In this document: positions 42,121 through 51,691 of the stretch, in pieces | Numbering within the stretch: position 1 is the first letter of the stretch | Layout of the letters: every line of letters begins with the position of its first letter | DNA from: JBCCFC01 sp965213595 | GTDB taxonomy: Bacteria; Chloroflexota; Anaerolineae; Caldilineales; Caldilineaceae | Assembly (NCBI GenBank): GCA_965213595.1 | Contig: CBDBZO010000006.1 | Span: forward strand, 62,001 to 126,000 | DNA: 64,000 nucleotides | Reading direction: 5' to 3' | The notes under the pieces: model-generated | Told to the model about the DNA's origin: nothing | Databases searched by the model: none | What the model saw: only the letters and a program-made list of their open reading frames with translations | Program-made: the position numbers and the translations under genes

Positions 42121-43530
42121 CTACTTCCCCAACATCTTCATCAACTCATTCATATCCATCTCGCCCATGTTCGGCATCTGCTGCATCTCCTTGGGCCGGC
42201 GACCGCGCTTGCCGCGGCGCTTCTTCTTGCCGCCACCCCCCATGATGCCCATCTGCTTCATCATCTTCTGCATGTCGCGGAACTGCTTGACAACGTTGTT
42301 CACGTCCTGCACCTCCATGCCGCAGCCGTTGGCAATCCGTCGCCGTCGGCTGGCGTTGAGCAGGTCCGGGTTGCGCCGCTCCTGCACCGTCATCGAGTTG
42401 ATCACGGCCTCGGTGGACTTCATCCCCTCCTCGGCGATGGACAAATCCATGCCCTTCGTCATCTTGCCTAGGCCGGGAATCATGCCCATGATGTCCGCAA
42501 TCGGGCCGAGCTTCTTGATCTGCTTGAGCTGATCCAAGAAATCCTCAAAGTCAAACTGGCCCTCCTGCAGGCGCTGCTCCATCGCCAGCGCGTCCTCCTC
42601 GGTGATCGTGTCCTGGGCGCGCTCGATCAGCGTGAGCACATCGCCCATGCCGAGGATGCGCCCGGCGAGGCGGTCTGGCTGGAAGGGCTCCAAATCGGGC
42701 AGCTTTTCGCCCGTGCCCAAAAATTTAATCGGCACGCCCGTGACTTCGCGCACGCTCAGCGCCGCGCCGCCGCGCGCGTCGCCGTCGATCTTCGTCATAA
42801 TCAGGCCGCTGATCGGCACGCGCGCGTGAAAGCCCTCCGCCACGTTGACGGCTTCTTGACCCGTCATGGCGTCGATCACGAGCAGGATGTCCGCTGGGTT
42901 GGCGATCATCCGCACCTGCTCCAGCTCCTGCATCATCTGATCGTCAATCTGCAGGCGACCGGCCGTGTCCAGGATGACGGTGGTGTAGGCTTTTTCACGC
43001 GCCAGCTTGAGCGCGTTCTTGGCAATCGTGGGCGGTGGCGTCTGCGTGCCTTCGCTGTGGACGGGAATGTCGATCTGTGCGCCGAGCACCTCCAGCTGCT
43101 TGATGGCGGCGGGGCGGTAGACATCCGCGGCGACCATCAGCGGGCGCTGGCCCTGCTTGCGCAGCCGCAGCGCCAGCTTGGCGGCCATCGTCGTCTTGCC
43201 CGCGCCCTGCAGGCCGACGAGCATAATCACGTGTGGCTGTGCACCGCCCAGGTTGAGCGGCGCCGGATCGCCGAGCAGCTTGATCAACTCGTCGTTGACA
43301 ATTTTGACGACCTGCTGCGCGGGCGTGAGGCTCTGCATCACCTCCGCACCGGTCGCGCGCTCCGTTACGCTGGCGATAAATTCCTTCGCCACCTTGAAGT
43401 TGACGTCCGCCTCCAGCAGCGCCAGCCGCACCTCGCGCATGGCTGCCTTGACGTCGCTCTCGCTCAGCTTGCCCTGCTGGCCAAGCCTATCAAAGACGCT
43501 CTGTAGTTTATCGGAAAGGCTTTCAAACAC
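42121..43530 (-). CDS. ffh: Signal recognition particle protein Ffh
   Basis: A 469-residue SRP54 GTPase that delivers membrane-protein nascent chains. NG domain: GLQGAGKTTMAAKLALRL (P-loop), DTAGRLQIDDQMM, TKIDGDARGG. The M domain follows (about 300-440) with a Met-rich stretch and a basic C-terminus (GGGGKKKRRGKRGRRP). The GTG at 43530 (MFESLSDKLQ) is chosen, 7 nt after GGTGA; the frame stays open 15 codons upstream without family similarity. It is the first gene of the operon with rpsP, khpA and rimM. Confidence 0.95.
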   Translation of the reverse strand: MFESLSDKLQSVFDRLGQQGKLSESDVKAAMREVRLALLEADVNFKVAKEFIASVTERATGAEVMQSLTPAQQVVKIVNDELIKLLGDPAPLNLGGAQPHVIMLVGLQGAGKTTMAAKLALRLRKQGQRPLMVAADVYRPAAIKQLEVLGAQIDIPVHSEGTQTPPPTIAKNALKLAREKAYTTVILDTAGRLQIDDQMMQELEQVRMIANPADILLVIDAMTGQEAVNVAEGFHARVPISGLIMTKIDGDARGGAALSVREVTGVPIKFLGTGEKLPDLEPFQPDRLAGRILGMGDVLTLIERAQDTITEEDALAMEQRLQEGQFDFEDFLDQLKQIKKLGPIADIMGMIPGLGKMTKGMDLSIAEEGMKSTEAVINSMTVQERRNPDLLNASRRRRIANGCGMEVQDVNNVVKQFRDMQKMMKQMGIMGGGGKKKRRGKRGRRPKEMQQMPNMGEMDMNELMKMLGK

Positions 43531-43664
43531 GTTGCATTCACCCAAACTAAGCGACGCGTGCAGAAACGTCGCCAAAAAAGAAGCCTGCGGTTGCCGCGCA
43601 GGCTATCCGACCATTGTACGATTTTTAGGGGGAAAGGTCAAATTATTGCTTGATAGGTCAAGCG

Positions 43665-45938
43665 TCACCCATCGCCTTCTGTCAGCGGGGTTGCGGCTGG
43701 TGATGGCGCCTCTGGTGGAGAAGGGGTCGGCGGCAGCGGCGTCGGTTCGGCGACTGCCTGTGTTGGGGCGATCGTGGGCGCAACGGTGGGTGCAGCGGTG
43801 GGCGCGGGCGGCCTGTCTCGCTCCTCTACCGCGGAGCTTCCCGCCGCCTCTTCTTCGTCACTGCCAACCGACGTTGCCGTTGGTGCAGGCACAGTGGGAG
43901 GCACAGTCGGTGGCGCAGTCGGTGGCGCAGTCGGTGGCGCAGTCGGTGGCACAGCGGGAGTTGCCGTGGGCAGCGGCGCGATGGTTACGATCACGCGCGC
44001 TGTCGCAACGCCCGTAACCGTTAATTCGGCGTCTTCCGTGGCCGTGGCCGTGGCCCTTGCCGTGGGTGGGGCAGGCGTGGCGGTCGCCGCTGCTGAGCGC
44101 GGTGTAGCCGTGGGCCCATCTGTAGCGGTGGGCACAACTTCTCCAATGGCAACGGTTGGCGTGGGCGTCGCGGGCGTGGGCGTCGCGGGCGTGGGCGTCG
44201 CGGGCGCATCCGTTGGGGCAACCGTTCTCGTGGCGACAATGGTAACGGCGATGTTTGCCGTCGGCGTGGCGGTGGCGGGTGCGGCGACGGTAGCCGTGGC
44301 TGCACCCGTGCTCGCGGCGGGAACGGTCGCCGTCATGCTGGGCGATGGCTCAATCGATGGCGCGACCGTGGCTTGACCCGTCGCTTCGGCTGTCGCCGTG
44401 GCCGTTGTCCCGACTGTCGCGGTAGCGGGCGCCGTGGCTGTAACGGTAGCTCTAACGGTGGCTCTAACGGTGGCCGTAACGGTGGCTCTAGCAGTGGCCG
44501 TAAAGGTGGCCGTCACCAGCGCCGGCGTCGGCGTGCCGATTTCGTCGGTCACAATATCGGTCACGACAACCGTAACGGTGGGCGCGCTCGTCTCGGCGAG
44601 CGTGGGCGTTGCCACGAGCGTTGCATCCAGCGTAGCGGTGGGCGGAATGGCGGGCGACGTCTGCGTGGGGCGGGCGTCGGGAGCCGTGCGGATTGTGCTG
44701 GGCAGCAGCAGCGTCGCGCCCGCGCGGATCGTGCTGCCGGGCAGGCAGTTGGCGCTGCGGATGCGCTCCACCGTGGTGCCGGATGCAGCGGCCAACGCCG
44801 AGAGCGAATCGCCGGAGCGCACTTGATAACGGGACCAGCCGTTGGGGTTGCCCACGTCGCACGGCGGCGCAGTGGGCGCTGCCGCGGGTGCTACACCGGG
44901 TGCTACAGTGGGCACCACGGTCGGCGTCCACGTCTGGGTGGGCGTGCTGGTTGGGCTTTCCACCGGGGTGTTGGTGGGTACGACGGGCGGCGAGATGACC
45001 GCGAGGGCAATGCCCTGCACGAGATCCGTCTGCCCCGGTAGAATCTGGTAGCGCAGCCGTACGCGCGCGCCGGGTTCGGGCTCGCCGCTGATATCCATCA
45101 TCACGTACTCTTCCACCGAGAGATCGGGCTGGTAGCGGGGCAACACGTTGAGTTCGCCAATGCGCCAGCGCGAATCGGCTACGCTGTGCAGCGTCATCTC
45201 GCCCTCGGCAAGGGTTACGCGGTTAACCGGCTGCTGCGCCGCCCGGGCGACTTCGTTCGCCTGTTCGACATCGTGTTCGCGACGAAGTTCATCGCGCTGG
45301 GCAGGCGGCGCCAGATTGATTTCCTGCTGGCGAATCCACTGCTTGAGGGGGTACGTCAAGTCGCCGGGAATGGCGGATTGCGCCGCCACCACGGCGCTCG
45401 TGCCCGCAAAGACGAGCACGGCCAGCAGCAGCGCCAACACCGGCGCCAAACGCAGGCGCGGCTCAAAGAGCGGGCCCAGCAGGGCAACAGCGCCCTCCTG
45501 CAGCCGCTGAAGAAAGCCGGGGGCACTCTTCCCCATGGCCGTTTGCGTAGGGCTGGCGGCGGGCACGGCGCTGTGGGCCGCTGCTGGCGCAGCGTTTGTT
45601 TGATGCTGCGTCTGCTGTTCGGCTGCGGTACCAGCCGCAGTATCAGCCGCAGTATCAGCCGCAGTATCAGCCACGGCGGTGAGAAAAGCTTGGCGGGCCC
45701 GGCTGCGCGCCTCTGCGCTGCGCACGGGCACGGCCTCGTGCTGAATGTAGTGGGCAGCGCGCACCACACGCAGCATATCGCCCAGCGCCGGGCGCTGGGT
45801 CGCCGGCAGCTGGGCCAACACGTCAGCCATTGGCGCGCCCTGGTCCAGCCGCTCGATGGCGCCATTCAACAGCTCCGCCAGCAGCTCGGCATCGGCATTG
45901 GGATAGGAATGATTCGGGGACGGACGATTTGCTTCCAT
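43665..45938 (-). CDS. LysM-domain membrane protein (sigma-factor-linked)
   Basis: A 757-residue protein. The N-terminus (LLAELLNGAIERLDQGAPMADVLAQLPATQRPALGDMLRVV) is helical and cytoplasmic; a transmembrane helix lies near 160-185 (LAPVLALLLAVLVFAGTSAVVAA). A DUF5667-like region follows (SAIPGDLTYPLKQWIRQQEINLA). After a Thr/Pro-rich stretch is one LysM domain (YQVRSGDSLSALAAASGTTVERIRSANC), then about 300 residues of Thr/Pro/Ala/Val repeats. It sits 362 nt behind an ECF sigma-factor gene, so it may be that factor's membrane regulator. Confidence 0.75.
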   Translation of the reverse strand: MEANRPSPNHSYPNADAELLAELLNGAIERLDQGAPMADVLAQLPATQRPALGDMLRVVRAAHYIQHEAVPVRSAEARSRARQAFLTAVADTAADTAADTAAGTAAEQQTQHQTNAAPAAAHSAVPAASPTQTAMGKSAPGFLQRLQEGAVALLGPLFEPRLRLAPVLALLLAVLVFAGTSAVVAAQSAIPGDLTYPLKQWIRQQEINLAPPAQRDELRREHDVEQANEVARAAQQPVNRVTLAEGEMTLHSVADSRWRIGELNVLPRYQPDLSVEEYVMMDISGEPEPGARVRLRYQILPGQTDLVQGIALAVISPPVVPTNTPVESPTSTPTQTWTPTVVPTVAPGVAPAAAPTAPPCDVGNPNGWSRYQVRSGDSLSALAAASGTTVERIRSANCLPGSTIRAGATLLLPSTIRTAPDARPTQTSPAIPPTATLDATLVATPTLAETSAPTVTVVVTDIVTDEIGTPTPALVTATFTATARATVTATVRATVRATVTATAPATATVGTTATATAEATGQATVAPSIEPSPSMTATVPAASTGAATATVAAPATATPTANIAVTIVATRTVAPTDAPATPTPATPTPATPTPTVAIGEVVPTATDGPTATPRSAAATATPAPPTARATATATEDAELTVTGVATARVIVTIAPLPTATPAVPPTAPPTAPPTAPPTVPPTVPAPTATSVGSDEEEAAGSSAVEERDRPPAPTAAPTVAPTIAPTQAVAEPTPLPPTPSPPEAPSPAATPLTEGDG
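43880..44480 (-). repeat. Pro/Thr/Ala-encoding low-complexity repeats
   Basis: Short tandem units, for example four CAGTCGGTGGCG (12-bp) near 43910-43950, three GGGCGTCGCGGGCGT units near 44163-44210 and GTAACGGTGGC/TCTAACGGTGG near 44434-44500, encode the repeated TAPP, ATPT and TVRATV stretches of the LysM protein. Confidence 0.8.
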
Positions 45939-46144
45939 CTATGTTAACGCTTGTAAGCCAGACTTGACTCGGCTTCTCGACGGCGGCTTAGGGTTTTCCA
46001 ATGTAGTCGTTCTGCAAAGTCGGTAGTTGAGTCGCCCATCCGCATCTTCGGCGCGTGTTGGGGATGCCAACCGCAGTTGTGTTGCGCCGACGTAACCGTG
46101 TACCCATTCTCGAACTGCTAAAGCTTGATCAATGAGTTGGGTTC

Positions 46145-46300
46145 GGTTGACAATTGACAAGTAGGCCCTCACCCCCGGCCCCTCTCCCACCGTGGGAGAG
46201 GGGAGAGTCTGGCTCCCTTCTCCCACGGTGGGAGAGGGGCTGGGGATGGGGGCGCGTTCGGCTTACCTTTTAAGCTCACTTGGCAAGGTGTCAAAGGAGA
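46145..46300. repeat. MITE-like repeat copy 3 (AGGTTCCGTTGA family)
   Basis: In reverse orientation to the complete copy: TTGACAATTGACAAGTAGGC, CCTCACCCCC, two hairpins, GGGGATGGGGGCGCG, and TTTTAAGCTCACTTGGCAAG, ending TCAAAGGAGA against the stop codon of the ECF gene. The preceding 200 nt (45939-46144) show nothing clear. Confidence 0.7.
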
Positions 46301-46924
46301 CTAAGCAAGCTGCTCCTCCGTCATGATTTTTCTCAGCGACGTGACTGCGCGGTATTGCAGAGCCTTGATGGCGCCTTCGGTTTTCACCATCATCTCCGAG
46401 CATTCACTAATGCTGTAGCCCTCTAGAAAGCGCAGGGTAACGACTTGGGCCTGTTCGTCCGTCAAGCGGGTGATGGCAACGCGCAGCCGTTCGGCTTCTA
46501 GCTTGAGCTCTGTGGCGCGGGCGGGGCTGTCCTCGTCGTTGGGCAGCATGGGAAAATCGTCGAGCGAGGCGTGGTTGCGTCGTTTGCGGCGGCGGTAGTG
46601 ATCCACGATTTGGTTGTGGGCAATGCGGTAGAGCCAGCCGGAAAACGAGCTGTGCCACGCTTTGCCTTTGCGAATGGCTTCCAACATCTTCAAAAATACC
46701 TGTGCAGTCAAATCTTCGGCCAGCGGCTGATTGCTGGTTCGCCGAAAGATGTAGGTGTAAATCTTATGTTCGTAGCGATCATAAAGCTCGCCGATCGCGC
46801 GTTCATCATAATTGATGGCGCGCGCCAACAGCTCTTCTTCAGTCAATTCGGTAATTCCTGGTGGAGCATCCGGTGCGGACGGTGTGCGTAGGACACCCAA
46901 CAGGATAAGCAGTAGGCTAACCAA
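46301..46924 (-). CDS. ECF RNA polymerase sigma factor, second
   Basis: About 207 residues. Region 2 is EDLTAQVFLKMLEAIRKGKA, then WHSSFSGWLYRIAHNQIVDHY; region 4 is TRLTDEQAQVVTLRFLEGYS and ISECSEMMVKTEGAIKALQY. The TTG at 46924 has no ribosome binding site and encodes an odd hydrophobic N-terminus (SLLLILLGVLRTP), so the real start may be later, for example the TTG of LTEEELLARA. The stop is covered by a MITE-like repeat. The LysM protein gene follows. Confidence 0.88.
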   Translation of the reverse strand: MVSLLLILLGVLRTPSAPDAPPGITELTEEELLARAINYDERAIGELYDRYEHKIYTYIFRRTSNQPLAEDLTAQVFLKMLEAIRKGKAWHSSFSGWLYRIAHNQIVDHYRRRKRRNHASLDDFPMLPNDEDSPARATELKLEAERLRVAITRLTDEQAQVVTLRFLEGYSISECSEMMVKTEGAIKALQYRAVTSLRKIMTEEQLA

Positions 46925-47077
46925 CAGGTTCTATCCGTGATGACGTGGAAGCAAGCAAAAAATTACGGGCAATTTTGCAAACGTAGGATCGTGTTGAGTA
47001 ATCGTAATAATCTATGCGGAATTGCGTCAAGTAAATACTGACAGTGCGAAGCCCCTTGACGGAGTCAATGACGGAGG

Positions 47078-47743
47078 TCAATCGCCGACTGGATGGTTCT
47101 GTGGGCGCTTTGACGGAGGGCGCGGCGACCGACCTAGCTTTTTGATGGCGCGTGCACGGGCGATGGGATGGGTGCGCTGGTGAACTTGGTAGATGCGCTG
47201 CAGCGCCGTGAAGTTAGCGAGCAGCGCCAGCCCCCACAGCACCGGCGTCATCCAGCCGCTGAGCAGGCCGGCCACGAGCAGCAACACCCGTTCGGGCCGC
47301 TGCAGCAGCCCCACCTTGCACTCGACGTTGAGCGCTTCGGCCCGCGCGCGCGTATAGCTCACCATCAGCGAGCCCACCAGCGCGGCCACCACCAGCACGG
47401 CCTGCGTACGCCCATCGCCCAACCCCGCGTAGTAGTAAACGAGCGCCACCATGGCAACGCTCTCGGAGTAGCGATCCAGCGTGCTATCCAGAAATGCACC
47501 AAACTTACTGGTGCGGCCCGTGGCGCGCGCCAGCCCACCATCCAGCATGTCAAACAGCGAGGCCAGCAGCAGCAGCGCCCCACCCCAGCGCAGCGCACCT
47601 GCGGCCAGGATAAACGCCGCCAGCAGCGTGAGCCCAAAGCCGAGGACGGAGAGCGCGTTGGGCGTAATGCCCGTGTGCCGCAGGCGGGCGCTGATCCACG
47701 CCAGCAGCGGTGCGGATAGCCGTCGACCAAGGTTGGATAACAT
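47078..47743 (-). CDS. CDP-alcohol phosphatidyltransferase
   Basis: A 221-residue membrane enzyme with the catalytic motif DG-x2-AR-x8-G-x3-D-x3-D as DGGLARATGRTSKFGAFLDSTLDRYSE. About six hydrophobic segments. It transfers a phosphatidyl group from CDP-diacylglycerol to an alcohol; length and sequence are nearest to the phosphatidylinositol-phosphate synthase-like group, but the acceptor cannot be told. The start at 47743 leaves MLSNLGRRLSAPLLAWISARL as an amphipathic N-terminus. Confidence 0.85.
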   Translation of the reverse strand: MLSNLGRRLSAPLLAWISARLRHTGITPNALSVLGFGLTLLAAFILAAGALRWGGALLLLASLFDMLDGGLARATGRTSKFGAFLDSTLDRYSESVAMVALVYYYAGLGDGRTQAVLVVAALVGSLMVSYTRARAEALNVECKVGLLQRPERVLLLVAGLLSGWMTPVLWGLALLANFTALQRIYQVHQRTHPIARARAIKKLGRSPRPPSKRPQNHPVGD

Positions 47744-47960
47744 CGATGTGAACCTGCGTTGCGTTTTAATTCGGCGTGGCGGAACGGCCCGTCAACCGGT
47801 GTAAATGAACTGTGAAAAACGAGTAAAGCAGGGGCGATTGTGCATCAACCCCTGCTTGTCAATCAACTGCACAATGGTCTGTGCCGTATGGTACACGCTG
47901 GCAGATGGATAGTCAATCCGATGAAACACAGCACAGCCGGTTCTCTTAGCCAGCTGCGCT

Positions 47961-50153
47961 TTAGCGCGTCACGGCGTCCGTTGAGAGCAGCGGCAGATAG
48001 ACCTGCGCCTGGGCGCAGATGAGTGAAACGGGCACAAGCGTGACGTTATCCGGCACGCTGCCCGCGCTGCTATCGGCCACGAGCACAAGAATGGCCTGCT
48101 CGAAATTGCTGCTGCGTTCAACGGGGTCGACCGAAATGGTCAACTCATCCGGCACGCGGCCGCTGGATTCCGCCGTGGCCCAGGGCACGGAGGAAGGCCA
48201 GGTCACGTTGGCGGCGGCGGCGCGAATTTCGCCGTCGCGCACCACGCTGCTTGCCAAATCGATTTGGGTCGCGTTGCCCGCGCGGTCGCTCAACGTCATC
48301 GTCGCTCCATCCGCGCTGATGCGGGCGCTGGCAATCTCGTTGCCCAGCGCTGCCTCGGCGCTTTCCAGCGTGGGCAGGCCGACGAGCGTGGCCGTGTACA
48401 GCACGTTTGGCGTGCCGCTCACGCGCAGGGTGCGGCTGCGCGGCTCCGGCGTTTCGCAGGCCGGGTAGGTAAAGCTGACGGCGTTTGTGCTCAACTCAAC
48501 CGCCGCGGGCTCCACCGTTAGCAGCAGCGGCAGGCTGTACGGCTGGTTCACGACGCTGTCGTTGCTGGAGGTGATGGTGACCTCCGCGGCATAAGCGCCG
48601 GGCGGCAGATTGGTGGCGTCAAAGCGAATTTGCAGCGTGGTGGGCGTCTGGCTGCTGGCGAGCGAGACGCGCGCCCACGTAGCATTGGCCGATACGCTAA
48701 AGGAGACGGGCACGGCTGCGTTCTGGCTGGCATCGCGCAGGCTGACGCTGATTTGGTCGCTGATCGTGCCGGTGGGAATCGAAGCTTCCACGCTGGCCTG
48801 GCCCGTTTCTAGCAGCGGGCCGGTTTGGAAGCCAACTCTGTTGAGGTTGGCCGCACCAATGGTCTTGCCGTCGGTGTCGACGTTGTAGGTGTTGCTCGGA
48901 TCGAGCGAGCGATCGGCTTCGGTAAAGACCAGCAGCCCCTCGTCGCGCATGAGGATGAGCTCGTCGCGGTCATCGCCATCGATATCGGCGCCGACACCTG
49001 TGTCGTAGTTGGTGTTGTTAAGCGAGCTTTCAATATCAATGGTGCCGTCGCCGCCGCGCTTCTGCATGATCAGGCGCGCTTGGCCGTTAAAATCCGAGGG
49101 GCGAAGAATAAAGACCTCGTCGTCGCCGCTGCCGTTGACGTCGGCCAAGAAAAGGGATTCGGGCGACGGCAGATAGAGGATGGCGTCATCTTCATCCTCG
49201 ATGTCCATCTTGTCGTTGCCGGAACGGTCGTCATCGTACCGCAGAAGGAGGAAGCCCGTTTTGTTGGTGCGGCGGATGATGGCGAGCTCGCCTGGCCCAC
49301 CGTCGTAGACCTGCCCAATCGCGCCGTCCAGCCATTGGTCGGACGAGGTAAAGTTGCTCCAGATGGAGCCGGTCCGTTCTTCGCCGTCGCCCGAGACCGG
49401 GTTGATGCCAAAGCCCTGCTCCAAATCAAAGAGCACGGCCAAGCTGCTGCCGTCGTCGTCATCATCGTCGGTATCCAGCAGCAGAACCTCCTCCGACCCC
49501 GTTTCATTGATATCGCCGATGGTGGCCTTGTCCCAGTCGCGCTGGAATTCGCCGGTGATGTGATCCTGCCACGCGCGCCCGTCCGGATTGGCCATGGTTG
49601 GCTTGATGATCTTGACGATGGAGCGCTCATCGCCCGTGGAATAGCCATAGAGAATCTCGTCGCCCGCAATGCCCGCATCCATGTCGCCCGCGCCCACAAC
49701 GGTGGGCGGGCCGGGCAGCGTCTCTTCATACAAAATGTCCCAGGGCACGCCGTTGATATCGTTGCCGGTGCGAGAGCCAGCCGCGGCGACGGGGTCGTAG
49801 ATCACGAGCCGGTTGGTTTCGGTGTCGAAGGCGACAATTTCAATGTCCTCGTCGTTGGTGAAATCGCCCAGCGCAAAGCCGTCCAAATCGGCGTCGGGGC
49901 TAAACCATACCACCGGAGTCACGCCGTCGGGCTGGTTGGGATCGATCACGCGGATCACGCCGTCGTCGCCGAGGTAGACGATCTCCTCGTCGTCGTCGCC
50001 CGCGGAGCTGCCGTCCTGCTGGGTCGGCGCGGCAGTGGCGTTGGGCGCGCTCCACAGGGGCAGCAGCCCCAGCACGAGCGCGAGGCTAAGCAGCTGCACC
50101 GCGCGCGGGCCGGGCAAAATTCTGCGCAAAAAGGAATGGAATGAATGGGTCAT
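47961..50153 (-). CDS. Secreted FG-GAP/beta-propeller protein with BACON-like domain and YLPLL C-terminus
   Basis: A 730-residue secreted protein. The signal peptide (RAVQLLSLALVLGLLPLWSAPNATA) ends near residue 43. The first 400 residues hold FG-GAP/VCBS-like repeats with acidic calcium-type loops (DTDDDDDDGSS, GADIDGDDRDE, DVNGSGDDEV). A BACON/Ig-like beta domain follows (VSFSVSANATWARVSLASSQ and PPGAYAAEVTITSSNDSVVN). The last residues are VYLPLLSTDAVTR, the motif shared with the small secreted protein at 10805. RBS AGGAGACCCCACC precedes the ATG. Confidence 0.8.
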   Translation of the reverse strand: MTHSFHSFLRRILPGPRAVQLLSLALVLGLLPLWSAPNATAAPTQQDGSSAGDDDEEIVYLGDDGVIRVIDPNQPDGVTPVVWFSPDADLDGFALGDFTNDEDIEIVAFDTETNRLVIYDPVAAAGSRTGNDINGVPWDILYEETLPGPPTVVGAGDMDAGIAGDEILYGYSTGDERSIVKIIKPTMANPDGRAWQDHITGEFQRDWDKATIGDINETGSEEVLLLDTDDDDDDGSSLAVLFDLEQGFGINPVSGDGEERTGSIWSNFTSSDQWLDGAIGQVYDGGPGELAIIRRTNKTGFLLLRYDDDRSGNDKMDIEDEDDAILYLPSPESLFLADVNGSGDDEVFILRPSDFNGQARLIMQKRGGDGTIDIESSLNNTNYDTGVGADIDGDDRDELILMRDEGLLVFTEADRSLDPSNTYNVDTDGKTIGAANLNRVGFQTGPLLETGQASVEASIPTGTISDQISVSLRDASQNAAVPVSFSVSANATWARVSLASSQTPTTLQIRFDATNLPPGAYAAEVTITSSNDSVVNQPYSLPLLLTVEPAAVELSTNAVSFTYPACETPEPRSRTLRVSGTPNVLYTATLVGLPTLESAEAALGNEIASARISADGATMTLSDRAGNATQIDLASSVVRDGEIRAAAANVTWPSSVPWATAESSGRVPDELTISVDPVERSSNFEQAILVLVADSSAGSVPDNVTLVPVSLICAQAQVYLPLLSTDAVTR

Positions 50154-50292
50154 GGTGGGGTCTCCTAAAAATTCGATGGTGAACTAAATCAGCTCAGCTC
50201 AACGGGCTCACGAGCGGCTCGCTTAACCGACAGCTAATCAACGTTTGGCCCACACAGAAGTTCCGCCTTTTGACGAGCTCACACCGCGTAAT

Positions 50293-50331
50293 TAAGTGTG
50301 TGATTTAAGTGCGTGATCTAACTGCGTGATT
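50293..50331. promoter_or_regulatory. Three tandem 13-bp repeats between FG-GAP and mdh genes
   Basis: TAAGTGTGTGATT, TAAGTGCGTGATC and TAACTGCGTGATT sit head to tail. They look like an iterated regulator site. Two direct copies of CAGTTGTTGCCCAAC (50376-50390 and 50403-50417) follow in the same 411-nt intergenic region, which has no gene. Confidence 0.5.
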
Positions 50332-50564
50332 TGCCAGTTGGTCGTTGAGTGATTGCCGAAGCTCGCTGCAGCAGGCAGTTGTTGCCCAACAGATAAAGTG
50401 AACAGTTGTTGCCCAACGGGTAGAATCGCGCTATGCTAAAGCATACGACTGACCTGAGCTTGGCAAACGCTTGACGTTCGCTTACCCGTACGGGCGCTAT
50501 TCTACATCAATCCGCCGCGGGCCAAAAGAAATCTACCACAAAACAATCCTACAGGAGTATTTTT

Positions 50565-51557
50565 ATGTCTACCCCTTCCGCTTCCCCCCTCCGCGTGGCC
50601 GTGACCGGCGCGGCGGGCAACATCGGCTACGCGCTGCTCTTTCGCATTGCCAACGGCGACCTCTTTGGGCCCGAGCAGCCCGTGATTTTGCAGATGCTGG
50701 AGATTCCACCGGCCATGAACGCGCTCGAGGGCGTGGCCATGGAGCTGGCGGATTGCGCCTTTCCGCTGCTGAGCGACATGGTGCTCAGCGACCAAGCCGA
50801 AACGGCCTTTGACGGCGCAAATTGGGCGCTGCTCGTGGGCGCGCGCCCGCGCAGCCAAGGCATGGAGCGCAAGGATCTGCTCGACGCCAACGGCCAAATT
50901 TTTCAGCCGCAGGGCGCGGCGATCAACCAGGTAGCGGCGGACGATGTGCGCGTCGTCGTCGTGGGCAACCCTGCCAACACCAACTGCCTGATCGCCATGC
51001 ACAACGCGCCGGACGTGCCCAGCGCGCGCTTTACGGCCATGACGCGTCTAGATCACAATCGCGCCATCTCCCAGCTGGCGGACAAAGCGGAAGTCTCCGT
51101 CAATGCCGTGAAAAAGGTCTCCATCTGGGGCAACCACAGCGCGACGCAGTACCCCGACGCCTACCACGCCGAAATCAACGGCCAGCCCGCCGCCCAAGTC
51201 ATCGACGATGACGCGTGGATTCGGGAGAGCTTTATCCCAACGGTGCAAAAGCGCGGTGCGGCGATCATTGAAGCGCGCAGCCAGAGCAGCGCCGCTTCGG
51301 CAGCCAACGCCTGCATCAACCACGTGCAGAGCTGGTACGGCGGCACGCCGCAGGGCGATTGGGTCAGCATGGCGATTCCGAGCACGGGCGACTACGGCTC
51401 GCCGGAAGGCGTGATTTTTAGCTACCCGGTGACAATTTCCGGCGGAGAATACTCGGTGGTGCAGGGGCTGGAGTTGAGCGACTTTGACCGGGAGAAGATC
51501 GCCGCCACGGGCGAGGAATTGCAGGAGGAACGCGCGGCGGTGGGGGAGTTGTTGTAA
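50565..51557 (+). CDS. mdh: Malate dehydrogenase
   Basis: A 330-residue NAD-dependent enzyme of the cytosolic-type MDH family, converting malate and oxaloacetate in the TCA cycle. Nucleotide-binding VTGAAGNIGYALLFRIANGDLFG, substrate Arg in VGARPRSQGMERKDLL, catalytic Asp in MTRLDHNRA and His in IWGNHSATQYPD are all present. ACAGGAGTATTTTT precedes the ATG, and a terminator follows the stop, so it is monocistronic. Confidence 0.97.
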   Translation: MSTPSASPLRVAVTGAAGNIGYALLFRIANGDLFGPEQPVILQMLEIPPAMNALEGVAMELADCAFPLLSDMVLSDQAETAFDGANWALLVGARPRSQGMERKDLLDANGQIFQPQGAAINQVAADDVRVVVVGNPANTNCLIAMHNAPDVPSARFTAMTRLDHNRAISQLADKAEVSVNAVKKVSIWGNHSATQYPDAYHAEINGQPAAQVIDDDAWIRESFIPTVQKRGAAIIEARSQSSAASAANACINHVQSWYGGTPQGDWVSMAIPSTGDYGSPEGVIFSYPVTISGGEYSVVQGLELSDFDREKIAATGEELQEERAAVGELL

Positions 51558-51570
51558 GGCGAAAACAACA

Positions 51571-51610
51571 AAACGGCCCGGCTCGTCAAAGAGCCGGGCC
51601 GTTTTGTTTA
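51571..51610 (+). terminator. Terminator of mdh
   Basis: Stem AAACGGCCCGGCTC / GAGCCGGGCCGTTT with a 6-nt loop and a TTTGTTTA tail, 14 nt after the mdh stop. A good rho-independent terminator. Confidence 0.85.
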
Positions 51611-51691
51611 AGCAAATGCCTTGCTTGGTTCCGCTACCGATTGCGCCTCGTCAGTGGCTTCAAATTCATCGCAGTAACGTTCTGTAAATAT

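Noticed and set aside
43157..44376. Plus-strand Val/Gly/Ala-rich frames opposite ffh and the LysM gene
   Set aside because: They mirror the repetitive Thr/Pro codons of the true gene and show no features of their own.
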